Source: Piscinibacter sp943370595 | GTDB lineage: Bacteria > Pseudomonadota > Gammaproteobacteria > Burkholderiales > Burkholderiaceae_C | Assembly (NCBI GenBank): GCA_943370595.1 | Contig: CALRRO020000003.1 | Location: 186,001 to 250,000 of the forward strand | Reading direction: 5' to 3' | Length of the DNA stretch: 64,000 bases | Shown here: positions 41,682-49,153 of the stretch, one piece after another | How positions within the stretch are numbered: the stretch's first letter is position 1 | Layout of the letters: each line of letters opens with the position of its first letter | Program-made: the position numbers and the translations under genes | Notes under the pieces: model-generated | Seen by the model: only the letters and a program-made list of their open reading frames with translations | Databases searched by the model: none | Told to the model about the DNA's origin: nothing

Positions 41682-43184
41682 TCAGCCCAGGCTGACCGGC
41701 ACGAAGATCTGCTGGCCGTCGCGCATCACCAGCAGCGCGAGGTGCTTCGGCTTCGTGCGCAGCACCTCGCTCACCTGTTCGATGCGCTGCACGGCCTTGC
41801 CGTTCAGCGCCAGCAGCACGTCTCCCGGCTGCACGCCGGCGAGCTGCGCCGGGCCCGACACCTGCTCGATCAGCAGGCCGTGATCCAGGCCAGAGCCGCG
41901 CAGTTCCTCGCGCTGCAGCGGCCGCACCGACAGGCCCAGCGTGCCGCCATCGGCCGCTACGGCGACCTGTTTGCCTTCGGGCTCGGCGCGGCCCAGCGTC
42001 ACGGCCAGCTCGCTGCGCGACTTGTCGCGCCACACGCCGAGCGCCATGCGCTGGCCGGGCTGGGCCAGGCCGACACGCTGCGACAGGTCGCCGGCCACCT
42101 GCACCGGCGCGCCGTCGACGCTGGTGATCACGTCGCCCGCCTTCAGGCCGGCCTTGTCGGCCGCACTGCCCGGCATCACGCTGGACACCAGCGCACCCGA
42201 TGGCGATGCCAGGCCGAACGACGAGGCCAGCGGCGCCGACAGGTCCTGCAGCGAGACGCCCAGTCGCGCATGGTCGACGCGACCCTTGGCGACGATCTGA
42301 TCCTTCACGTGCAGCGCCACGTCGAGCGGGATCGCGAAGGCCAGGCCCTGGAAGCCGCCGCTCTGCGAATAGATCTGCGCATTGATGCCGACCACGCGGC
42401 CGGCCGAGTCGAACAGCGGGCCGCCGGAGTTGCCGGGGTTCACCGCGGCGTCGGTCTGGATGAAGGGCACGACGCTGTCGCCCGGCAGCGAGCGGCCCTT
42501 GGCGCTGACGATGCCCTGCGTGGCCGTCTGCTCGAAGCCGAACGGCGCGCCGATGGCCAGCACCCAGTCGCCCACCTGCACCGCGCGGGGGTCGCCCAGC
42601 GTGACGGTGGGCAGGCCCTTCGCATCGACCTTGAGCACGGCGATGTCGGTGGTGGCGTCGCTGCCCAGCACCTTGGCGGCGAACTCGCGACGGTCCGACA
42701 GCTTCACCGTCACCTGCTTGGCGCCGCGCACCACGTGCGCGTTGGTGAGGATCAATCCGTCGGCGCTGACGATGAAGCCCGAGCCCTGGCCATGGAACGG
42801 CTGCGCGCCCTGCGGCGGCAGGCGCAGGCCAGGAATGCCGCGGAAGAAGCGGAAGAACGGGTCGGCGGCGGCGTCCGGGGCCTCGTCGTCGTCGTTCGAG
42901 TCGACGCCGACCTGGCGCAGCCCGGCCACCGTGACGCCGACCACCGCCGGCCCCTGCGACTGCACGATCGCACGGTAGTTGGGCAACTGGCCCGACGGCA
43001 GCGGGGAGGCGGCGGGTGCGGTGCCGGCCGGCGGGCTGATGGTGGCGGTCGCGACAGCCTTGCCGTCGTTCGCGGCACCGAAGTGCATCCACGCCGGCAG
43101 CGTGATCGCATCGGCCGCGGTGGCGGCCAGCGAGAGCACGAGCAGCGCCGATGCGGCAGCCGTGGCAGTGAGCTTGCGTGACAT
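41682..43184 (-). CDS. DegP/DegQ-type periplasmic serine protease
   Basis: A 500-residue HtrA protein. The signal peptide is about 24 residues (LLVLSLAATAADA). The protease triad is His in ILTNAHVV, Asp in ATTDIAVLKV and Ser in NPGNSGGPLF. Two PDZ domains follow (about 290-385 and 395-500) with RLGVSLQDLS, AGLKAGDVITSVDG and LAGVQPGDVLLALNGK. It degrades or refolds damaged envelope proteins. Cre-tag-like repeats upstream link it to creD and the QseBC-like system. Confidence 0.93.
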   Translation of the reverse strand: MSRKLTATAAASALLVLSLAATAADAITLPAWMHFGAANDGKAVATATISPPAGTAPAASPLPSGQLPNYRAIVQSQGPAVVGVTVAGLRQVGVDSNDDDEAPDAAADPFFRFFRGIPGLRLPPQGAQPFHGQGSGFIVSADGLILTNAHVVRGAKQVTVKLSDRREFAAKVLGSDATTDIAVLKVDAKGLPTVTLGDPRAVQVGDWVLAIGAPFGFEQTATQGIVSAKGRSLPGDSVVPFIQTDAAVNPGNSGGPLFDSAGRVVGINAQIYSQSGGFQGLAFAIPLDVALHVKDQIVAKGRVDHARLGVSLQDLSAPLASSFGLASPSGALVSSVMPGSAADKAGLKAGDVITSVDGAPVQVAGDLSQRVGLAQPGQRMALGVWRDKSRSELAVTLGRAEPEGKQVAVAADGGTLGLSVRPLQREELRGSGLDHGLLIEQVSGPAQLAGVQPGDVLLALNGKAVQRIEQVSEVLRTKPKHLALLVMRDGQQIFVPVSLG

Positions 43185-43250
43185 GAGGGCTCCTTCGTCG
43201 ATGTTGCTGCCGGGGGGCAGCGGATGAGGAGCACTTTAGAAGTGCAGAGT

Positions 43251-43286
43251 GAGGGGCAGGTGAAGTGAAAGTGAGGCGAAGATGAG
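43251..43286 (-). promoter_or_regulatory. cre-tag-like direct repeats upstream of the DegP-type gene
   Basis: The top strand shows GTGAA (43260-43264), GTGAG (43271-43275) and ATGAG (43282-43286), at an 11-base period. The 11-mer GTGAGGCGAAG at 43271-43281 is identical to that near creD and the two-component operon. Confidence 0.6.
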
Positions 43287-43404
43287 GGCGGGAGCAAAGC
43301 GGGCCAGCCAGCCGTGGAATCGCCGGTGCGCCGGGTCGCCCAGGCGAGTGTCGAAACGGCGAGACTCCGACCGTCGTGCTTTCATCCACCACCCGGAGTC
43401 CTGC

Positions 43405-43977
43405 ATGAAGACCGCTCTGAACGCAATGGCGCTGCTGATGGCGACATCGTCCGCCGTTGCCGCCCCGACCCCCTATGCGATCGACCCAACGCACACCTTC
43501 CCCAGCTTCGAGGCCGACCACATGGGCATCTCGGTGTGGCGCGGCAAGTTCAACAAGAGCATCGGCAAGGTGCTGTACGACAAGGCCGCCGGCACCGGCA
43601 GCGTCGAGCTCGTGACCGAGCTGGCCAGCGTCGACTTCGGCATGGACGCGCTGGCCACTTGGGCGCGCGGCAAGGACTTCTTCGACGTGAAGAAGCATCC
43701 GCGTGCGGTCTTCAAGGGCAGCCTGCAGTCGCCGGTGAACGGTGTGCCGACGCAGCTGGTCGGCGAGCTGACGATGCACGGCGTGACGCGGCCGCTGACG
43801 CTGACGGTGCACTCGCTGAAGTGCATCCAGCACCCGATGCTCAAGCGCGATTACTGCGGCGCCGATGCCAGCGGCAGCTTCAACCGCGACGAGTTCGGCC
43901 TGGGCGCGGGCAAGGACTACGGCTTCAAGATGAACGTCGACCTGCGCATCCAGGTCGAGGCCATCGCGCAGCACTGA
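43405..43977 (+). CDS. YceI-family periplasmic lipid-binding protein
   Basis: A 190-residue secreted protein. The signal peptide is about 19 residues (MALLMATSSAVAA). The lipocalin-like YceI fold is seen in YAIDPTHTFPSFEADHMGISVWRGKFNKS, WARGKDFFDVKKHPRAVFKG and GELTMHGVTRPLTLTV. Family members bind isoprenoid chains, often quinone precursors, and are induced by stress. It is divergent from the DegP-type gene across 220 bases and may share control with it. Confidence 0.9.
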   Translation: MKTALNAMALLMATSSAVAAPTPYAIDPTHTFPSFEADHMGISVWRGKFNKSIGKVLYDKAAGTGSVELVTELASVDFGMDALATWARGKDFFDVKKHPRAVFKGSLQSPVNGVPTQLVGELTMHGVTRPLTLTVHSLKCIQHPMLKRDYCGADASGSFNRDEFGLGAGKDYGFKMNVDLRIQVEAIAQH

Positions 43978-44005
43978 GGCCGGTGCAGGCCCGAATCGCC
44001 GCCGC

Positions 44006-45238
44006 ATGGATTCCCTCATCGCCGCCGCCGGGCGTGCGCTGGCCGCCGGTGATGCGCTCAGCGCGCTCAACCGTGTCGCGCTGCGCGACGATCCGCCGGC
44101 ACTGGCCTTGCGCGGCATCGCGATGGCGCAGCTCGGCGAGCTGTCGCGTGCACGCGAGCTGCTGCGCCGTGCGGCGCGCGGCTTCGGCGACCACGAGGCG
44201 CTGGCCCAGGCGCGCTGCGTGGTGGCCGAGGCCGAGGTGGCGCTGGCGCTGCGCGAACTCGGCGGCTCGCCGCGCGGCCTGGCTGCGGCCGCCGAGGCAC
44301 TCGAGGCCCGTGGCGACCGCGCCAACGCCACCCATGCGCGGCTGATCGCGCTGCGTCGGCTGCTGCTGCTGGGGCACATCGACGACGCAGCTGCTGCCCT
44401 GGCCAGCGTCGATCTCGGCGGCCTGGTCTCGCCGGCGCAGCGCGCCGTCGCTGAACTGGTTTCGGCGGAGATCGCGCTGCGCACGCTGCGCACCACTGCC
44501 GCGCGAGACGCCTTGCAGCGCGCACAGGCCGCGGCTGCAGCCTCGCGCGTGCCGGCATTGCAAGCCGAGGTGGCCGCAGCCACTGCCGCGCTGGAGCGCC
44601 CCGCTGCGCGGCGCCGCCGCACCAGCGACGACGTGCCGCTGCGCCTGGCCGAGGTGGAGGCGCTGCTGGCCTCGGGCGCGCTGGTGGTCGATGCCTGCCG
44701 GCGCGGCCTGCGCAGCGGTGCCGCCTGGTGGTCGCTCGGGCGGCGGCCGGTGCTGTTCGCGCTGGCGCGTGCGCTGGCCGAGGGCTGGCCGGGCGACGTC
44801 GGCCGCGAGGCGCTGATCGAGCAGGTCTTCCGCACCCGACGGCCCGACGAGACCCACCGCGCCCGGCTGCGCGTCGAGATCGGCCGGCTGCGCGCGCTGA
44901 TCGCGCCGGTGGCCCGCGTCGAGGCCAGCGAGCGCGGTTATCTGTTGATCCCGTCGGAGCGCCTGGGCGCGCAGCCGGTGGTCGTGCTGCTGCCACCGAT
45001 CGAAGGCGACGAGGCCTCGCTGCTGGCACTGCTGGCCGACGGTGCGGCCTGGTCGACCTCGGCGCTCGCGCTCGCGCTGGGCGAGAGCCAGCGCTCGGTG
45101 CAGCGCGCGCTGGCCGCGCTGGAAGGCGCCGGCCAGGTGCGCGCCATCGGCCGCGCCCGCGCGCAGCGCTGGCTGAGCGCACCGCTGGCCGGATTCACGA
45201 CGATCTTGTTACTCCCACCTTCGCTGCCGCCTGCCTAG
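44006..45238 (+). CDS. TPR/helical regulator with winged-helix C-terminus
   Basis: A 410-residue protein. The N-terminal half is Ala/Leu/Arg-rich and helical, TPR-like (ALRGIAMAQLGELSRARELLRRAARGF). About residues 225-310 resemble an OmpR-like winged helix (REALIEQVFRTRRPDETHRARLRVEIGRLRALI). A second helix-turn-helix lies near the end (WSTSALALALGESQRSVQRALAALEGAGQV). It probably controls the following SRPBCC and propeller genes, which start 58 bases later. No ligand is evident. Confidence 0.68.
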   Translation: MDSLIAAAGRALAAGDALSALNRVALRDDPPALALRGIAMAQLGELSRARELLRRAARGFGDHEALAQARCVVAEAEVALALRELGGSPRGLAAAAEALEARGDRANATHARLIALRRLLLLGHIDDAAAALASVDLGGLVSPAQRAVAELVSAEIALRTLRTTAARDALQRAQAAAAASRVPALQAEVAAATAALERPAARRRRTSDDVPLRLAEVEALLASGALVVDACRRGLRSGAAWWSLGRRPVLFALARALAEGWPGDVGREALIEQVFRTRRPDETHRARLRVEIGRLRALIAPVARVEASERGYLLIPSERLGAQPVVVLLPPIEGDEASLLALLADGAAWSTSALALALGESQRSVQRALAALEGAGQVRAIGRARAQRWLSAPLAGFTTILLLPPSLPPA

Positions 45239-45296
45239 AGTGCGTGCCACGGCGCCGATGCGCGCGCCGCAACGCTCACACGGAGAGAGAAAGACG

Positions 45297-45761
45297 ATGG
45301 ACATCGTTCACCGGATCGGCATCAAGGCCACCCCGTCGCAGGTCTATGCGGCGCTGTCCACCATCGACGGCTTGGCCGGCTGGTGGACCGAGGCCACCAG
45401 CGGCCAGTCGCAGCCCGGCGGCCATGTGGCCTTCCGCTTCCACGACGCCAGCGGCGGCGACATCGGCGGCTTCGGCATGAACGTGGTCGAGCTGTCGCCG
45501 CAGCGCACGGTGCGCTGGCAGGTGCAGGACGGCCCGGCCGAGTGGCTGGGCACCGAGATCGAGTTCGCGCTGTCGCAGCAGGACGGCCAGACCATCGTGA
45601 TGTTCGGCCACCGCCACTGGCGCGACGCCGGGCCGGGCGGCGAGTTCATGGCCCACTGCAGCACCAAGTGGGCGACCTTCCTGCTCAGCCTGCGCGACTG
45701 GGTCGAGACCGGCCGCGGCCAGCCCGCCCCGCACGACCTGAAGATCAGCAACTGGCACTAG
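45297..45761 (+). CDS. SRPBCC (START-like) domain protein
   Basis: A 154-residue protein of the START/AHA1 type: IVHRIGIKATPSQVYAALSTIDGLAGWW at the start and MAHCSTKWATFLLSLRDWVETGRGQPAPHD at the end. Such proteins bind small hydrophobic ligands. GGAGAGAGAAAG precedes the ATG. It forms a unit with the propeller gene 8 bases downstream. Ligand unknown. Confidence 0.85.
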   Translation: MDIVHRIGIKATPSQVYAALSTIDGLAGWWTEATSGQSQPGGHVAFRFHDASGGDIGGFGMNVVELSPQRTVRWQVQDGPAEWLGTEIEFALSQQDGQTIVMFGHRHWRDAGPGGEFMAHCSTKWATFLLSLRDWVETGRGQPAPHDLKISNWH

Positions 45762-45769
45762 GCAACGAC

Positions 45770-46429
45770 ATGGGCACTTCGACGAACACCTCCGCATCGG
45801 TCGCGACGGCAGAGATCGTGCGCGAGTACGGCCCCTTCGCCGGCGCCGACGCCATTCACGGCATCACGCACGACGGCGCGCAGGTCTGGGCCGCCACCGG
45901 CGCGGCGCTGCTGGCCATCGACACGGCCAGCGGCGCCGTCGCACGCCGGCTGGAACGCGCCTGCGACGCCGGCACCGCGTTCGACGGCACGCACCTGTAC
46001 CAGATCGCCGAGGCGCGCATCGACAAGATCGACCCGGCCAGCGGCGAGGTGCTGGCCTCGATCCCGGCGCCGGGACACGGCGGCGACTCAGGCCTGGCCT
46101 GGGCCGAGGGCAGCCTGTGGGTCGGCCAGTACCGCGACCGCCGGATCCACCGCATCGACCCGGCCACCGGCGCCATCCTGCGCACCATCGAGTCCGACCG
46201 TTTCGTCACCGGCGTCACCTGGGTCGACGGCGAGTTGTGGCATGGCACCTGGGAGGGCGACCAGAGCGATATCCGCCACATCGACCCGGCCAGTGGCGCG
46301 GTGATCGAGCGGCTGGAGATGCCGCCGGGCACCGGCGTCAGCGGTCTGGAGTCCGATGGCGCCGGCTTGTTCTATTGCGGTGGCGGGCCCAGCGGCACGG
46401 TGCGCGCGGTGCGACGGCCGAAGGCCTAA
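45770..46429 (+). CDS. Beta-propeller (NHL/glutaminyl-cyclase-like) protein
   Basis: A 219-residue protein with repeated blades of the form xxIDPASGxVxxxI (KIDPASGEVLASIPAPG, RIDPATGAILRTIES, HIDPASGAVIERLEMP). It resembles the glutamine-cyclotransferase/Vgb-like propellers. There is no signal peptide. It follows the SRPBCC gene by 8 bases. A sensor or binding role is possible; no active site is recognised. Confidence 0.75.
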   Translation: MGTSTNTSASVATAEIVREYGPFAGADAIHGITHDGAQVWAATGAALLAIDTASGAVARRLERACDAGTAFDGTHLYQIAEARIDKIDPASGEVLASIPAPGHGGDSGLAWAEGSLWVGQYRDRRIHRIDPATGAILRTIESDRFVTGVTWVDGELWHGTWEGDQSDIRHIDPASGAVIERLEMPPGTGVSGLESDGAGLFYCGGGPSGTVRAVRRPKA

Positions 46430-46959
46430 CGCGGCGCGTGCGACAGCAGCGGCTCGGCCAGTCGCGCGGCGTGACTGGCATGGCAGCCTTGGCAGGCGGC
46501 CTTCAGCTGCTGGCCGGCGGCATACAGGCCGCGCGGGTCGCGCCTGCGTGCAGCAGCGGCGCCTGCAGCCGCGCCCTCGCGCATTGACTCCGCCCAGGGC
46601 AACCAGTCGGGCCGGCCGCGGGCCAGCGCCGGGTCGGCGAGCATGCCACTGGTCTGCGTGAGCTGCGCGGCGGCATCCACCACCGCCTGCCAGGCCTCGG
46701 CCGACCGCGGCTCGAGTTCGGGGTGCGCGGGTTGTGCCGCCGCGGCCAGCAGCACGCCGGCCGCCGGGTCGACGAGCAGGTCCATCAGCTCGGGCAGGAT
46801 CAGTGCGAGGCCGTCGTCGGGCAGCGCTGCGACGCTGGCCACCGGCGCCGCCGGCATGGCGGGCGTGGTCGGCTGAAGGGGCGCGGGGTCGTCGCGCGAA
46901 CAGCCTGCCAGGGCGATCACGAGCAGCAGGCCGCAGGCGTGCCGTGAGGGTGGCCACAT
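46426..46959 (-). CDS. Lipoprotein cytochrome c'-like
   Basis: A 177-residue lipoprotein. The signal ends in a lipobox (IALAGC), then a Pro-rich spacer and a helical domain. A single heme-binding motif CQGCH is 21 residues from the C-terminus, the position used by four-helix cytochromes c'. Such proteins bind NO or scavenge stress molecules, or carry electrons. It converges with the propeller gene (4-base overlap at the ends) and lies upstream on the same strand as nothing recognisable. Confidence 0.75.
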   Translation of the reverse strand: MWPPSRHACGLLLVIALAGCSRDDPAPLQPTTPAMPAAPVASVAALPDDGLALILPELMDLLVDPAAGVLLAAAAQPAHPELEPRSAEAWQAVVDAAAQLTQTSGMLADPALARGRPDWLPWAESMREGAAAGAAAARRRDPRGLYAAGQQLKAACQGCHASHAARLAEPLLSHAPR

Positions 46960-47059
46960 CGTTGTCTCCTGTCGCGGCGGCGCGTGTTCCGTGACCGGCG
47001 CCGCGCCGCTGCGTGTCCTTGTTGTGCTGGCGAGGGTAGCGCCGTTGCCCGTGTCGCGC

Positions 47060-48394
47060 TCAGCCGGGAGAACCCTGGCGCATCTCGACGCGCAGGCCGC
47101 CGGGCTCGGCGTCGCCCAGCTGAACCGTGGCCCCATGGCGACGGGCCACTGCCTGCACGATCGCCAGGCCGAGGCCGCTGCCGTCGACCTGGCGCGCCTC
47201 GCCGCGCTGGAAGCGCTGGAACACCCGCTCGCGCTGGTCGGGCGGTATGCCCGGGCCGTCGTCGTCCACGCGCACCCACCAGCCGTTCGCGCCGATGGCC
47301 TGCACCGTCAACGCGACGTGCCGGCCGCCGTACTTGACCGCGTTGTCGAGCAGGTTGCGGATGGCGCTGCGCAGCGCCTGGGCATCACCACTCAGGCGCA
47401 CCGGCGCAGGCGCGTCCAGCGTGATCGTGGCGCCGTGGTGCGCGGCCAGCGGTTCGGCGTCGGCCAGCGCCTGGCGTGCCACCTCGGCGAGGTCGATCTC
47501 GGCCATCGGTGCGGCCGCTCCGGGCTCGGCGCGCGCCAGCGCGAGCAATTGCTCGACCAGGTGGGTGGCGCGGTCGACGCCGGCGCGCAATCGGGCGACG
47601 GCGGCGTCCAGTTCGGGGCCGGCCGGCAGGCCCTGGCCGTCGTGCTGAAGCAGGCCGATCTGCAGCTTCAACGCGGTCAGCGGCGTGCGCAGCTCGTGCG
47701 CGGCATCGGCGACGAAATGGCGCTGCGTCTCGAACGCCGCGGCCAGCCGCGCCAGCAGGCCGTTGAAGGCGCCGACCAGCGGCTGCAGCTCCTGCGGCAG
47801 GCCGTCGCCGGGCAGCGCCTGCAGGCTGTCGGCATCGCGCGTGCGCGCTGCCCGAACCACGCGCTGCAGCGGCGCCAGCGACAGGCCGATGATCCACCAC
47901 AGCCCCAGCGCGACCAGCGGCGCGGCCAGCGCGATCGGCAGCACGCTGCGCAGCGCCGCGCTGGTCGCCAGGCCACGGCGCACCGCCAGCGGCTGCGCCA
48001 CCTGCACGACACGCAGTGGCGTGGCGGCGGCGAACACGCGCCAGTCCTCGCCGGCCAGCCGCACCTGGCTGTAGCCGAGCACCGCACGCGGCGGCAGCGC
48101 CTGCGTCAGGCCCTGCGGGCGGCTGGTGTACAGCGTCACGCCATCGACCGCCCAGACCTGCACCACGTAATCGAACTCGGGGTTGGCCAGCGCCTCGCGC
48201 TCGTCGCCGCCGATGCGGCCCTGGTCGCGCAGCGACAGCGCCATCTGGCGCAGGTGGTAGTCGAACAGCTCGTCGGCCTCGGCGCGCACGCTGAAGTAGG
48301 TGGCGCCGCCGACCGCCAGCGCCGTCACCGCGGCCAGCGCGAGCAGGAAGGCGAACAGCCGGGCGCGCAGCGAGTGCAGCGGGTTCGAGTTCAA
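47060..48394 (-). CDS. Sensor histidine kinase (QseC-like)
   Basis: A 444-residue kinase. Two membrane segments flank a short periplasmic sensor (about 35-165), followed by a HAMP linker, the H-box FVADAAHELRTPLTALKLQ, N-box IRNLLDNAVKYG, and G-boxes VDDDGPGIP and GSGLGLAIVQAV. The likely start is a TTG overlapping the regulator stop (TTGA). It forms an operon with the response regulator. The stimulus is unknown. Confidence 0.9.
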   Translation of the reverse strand: MNSNPLHSLRARLFAFLLALAAVTALAVGGATYFSVRAEADELFDYHLRQMALSLRDQGRIGGDEREALANPEFDYVVQVWAVDGVTLYTSRPQGLTQALPPRAVLGYSQVRLAGEDWRVFAAATPLRVVQVAQPLAVRRGLATSAALRSVLPIALAAPLVALGLWWIIGLSLAPLQRVVRAARTRDADSLQALPGDGLPQELQPLVGAFNGLLARLAAAFETQRHFVADAAHELRTPLTALKLQIGLLQHDGQGLPAGPELDAAVARLRAGVDRATHLVEQLLALARAEPGAAAPMAEIDLAEVARQALADAEPLAAHHGATITLDAPAPVRLSGDAQALRSAIRNLLDNAVKYGGRHVALTVQAIGANGWWVRVDDDGPGIPPDQRERVFQRFQRGEARQVDGSGLGLAIVQAVARRHGATVQLGDAEPGGLRVEMRQGSPG

Positions 48395-49065
48395 GCGCCG
48401 CCGTCCTTCGCGGGGCCGGCGTAGTAGCCCAGGCCGCGCACGGTGTGCAGCAGGTCGTCGCCGAGCTTCTTGCGCAGCTGGTGCATGTAGACGCTGATGG
48501 CGTTGCTCTCCAGCTCCTCGCCCCAGCCGTAGAGGCGGTCTTCGAGCTGCGCGCGCGAGACGATGGCGCCGGGCCGCTCCAGCAGCGCCTGCAGCAGCGC
48601 GAACTCGCGCGCCGACAGCAGCACCGGCCGGCCGCCACGGCGCACCTCGCGGGTGGCGGGGTCGAGCGTCAGGTCGGCCGCCTGCAGCACGGTGCTGGCG
48701 CGGCCGTCCTGCCGCCGCCGCAGGGCACGCAGGCGGGCCAGCAGCTCGTCGAGCTCGAAGGGCTTGACGAGGTAGTCGTCGGCGCCGCTGTCCAGCCCTC
48801 GGACCTTGTCGGGCAGTGCATCGCGCGCGGTCAGCACGATCACCGGCGTGGTGTCGCCGCGCGCGCGCAGGTCGCGCAGCACCGTGAGGCCGTCGCGCTG
48901 CGGCAGGCCGAGGTCGAGCAGCACCGCATCGAAGCGCTCGCTGGCCAGCACGGCGTCGGCAGCGCGGCCGTCGCGCACCCAGTCGCAGGCCATGCCCTGC
49001 CGGCGCAGCGCCTCGCGCAGGCTCTCGCCGATCATCGTGTCGTCTTCCACCAGCAGCACGCGCAT
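48391..49065 (-). CDS. OmpR-family response regulator (QseB/PmrA-like)
   Basis: A 224-residue regulator. The receiver domain has MRVLLVEDDTMIG, phospho-acceptor Asp in DAVLLDLGLPQRDG, TARDA and the conserved Lys in YLVKPFELDEL. The C-terminal winged helix has LSAREFALLQALLERPGAIVSRAQLEDRLYG. It overlaps the kinase by 4 bases. Repeats in front suggest it acts on its own promoter and on creD and the DegP-type gene. Confidence 0.93.
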   Translation of the reverse strand: MRVLLVEDDTMIGESLREALRRQGMACDWVRDGRAADAVLASERFDAVLLDLGLPQRDGLTVLRDLRARGDTTPVIVLTARDALPDKVRGLDSGADDYLVKPFELDELLARLRALRRRQDGRASTVLQAADLTLDPATREVRRGGRPVLLSAREFALLQALLERPGAIVSRAQLEDRLYGWGEELESNAISVYMHQLRKKLGDDLLHTVRGLGYYAGPAKDGGA

Positions 49066-49084
49066 GGCGCCGATGATGCCAGTG

Positions 49085-49116
49085 CCTCCCTGGCGAACGG
49101 TGAGGCGAAGGTGAAG
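49085..49116 (-). promoter_or_regulatory. cre-tag-like repeat before the two-component operon
   Basis: GTGAG (49100-49104) and GTGAA (49111-49115) are direct repeats separated by 6 bases (bottom strand TTCAC-N6-CTCAC). The 11-mer GTGAGGCGAAG at 49100-49110 is shared with the two other targets. Confidence 0.6.
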
Positions 49117-49153
49117 GTCGCGGCCCTTGCCGGTCTTCGGTATCGTCCGGGTC

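Noticed and set aside
41125..44835. Very long open frame (about 1,200 codons) on the bottom strand
   Set aside because: It runs through the known protease frame and across several genes, is Arg/Ala/Pro-rich, and is explained by high GC; the real genes use other frames.
47060..49065. Naming the two-component system creBC because creD carries a cre tag
   Set aside because: The kinase and regulator look like QseC/QseB; the link rests only on shared DNA repeats, so it is given as a hypothesis.
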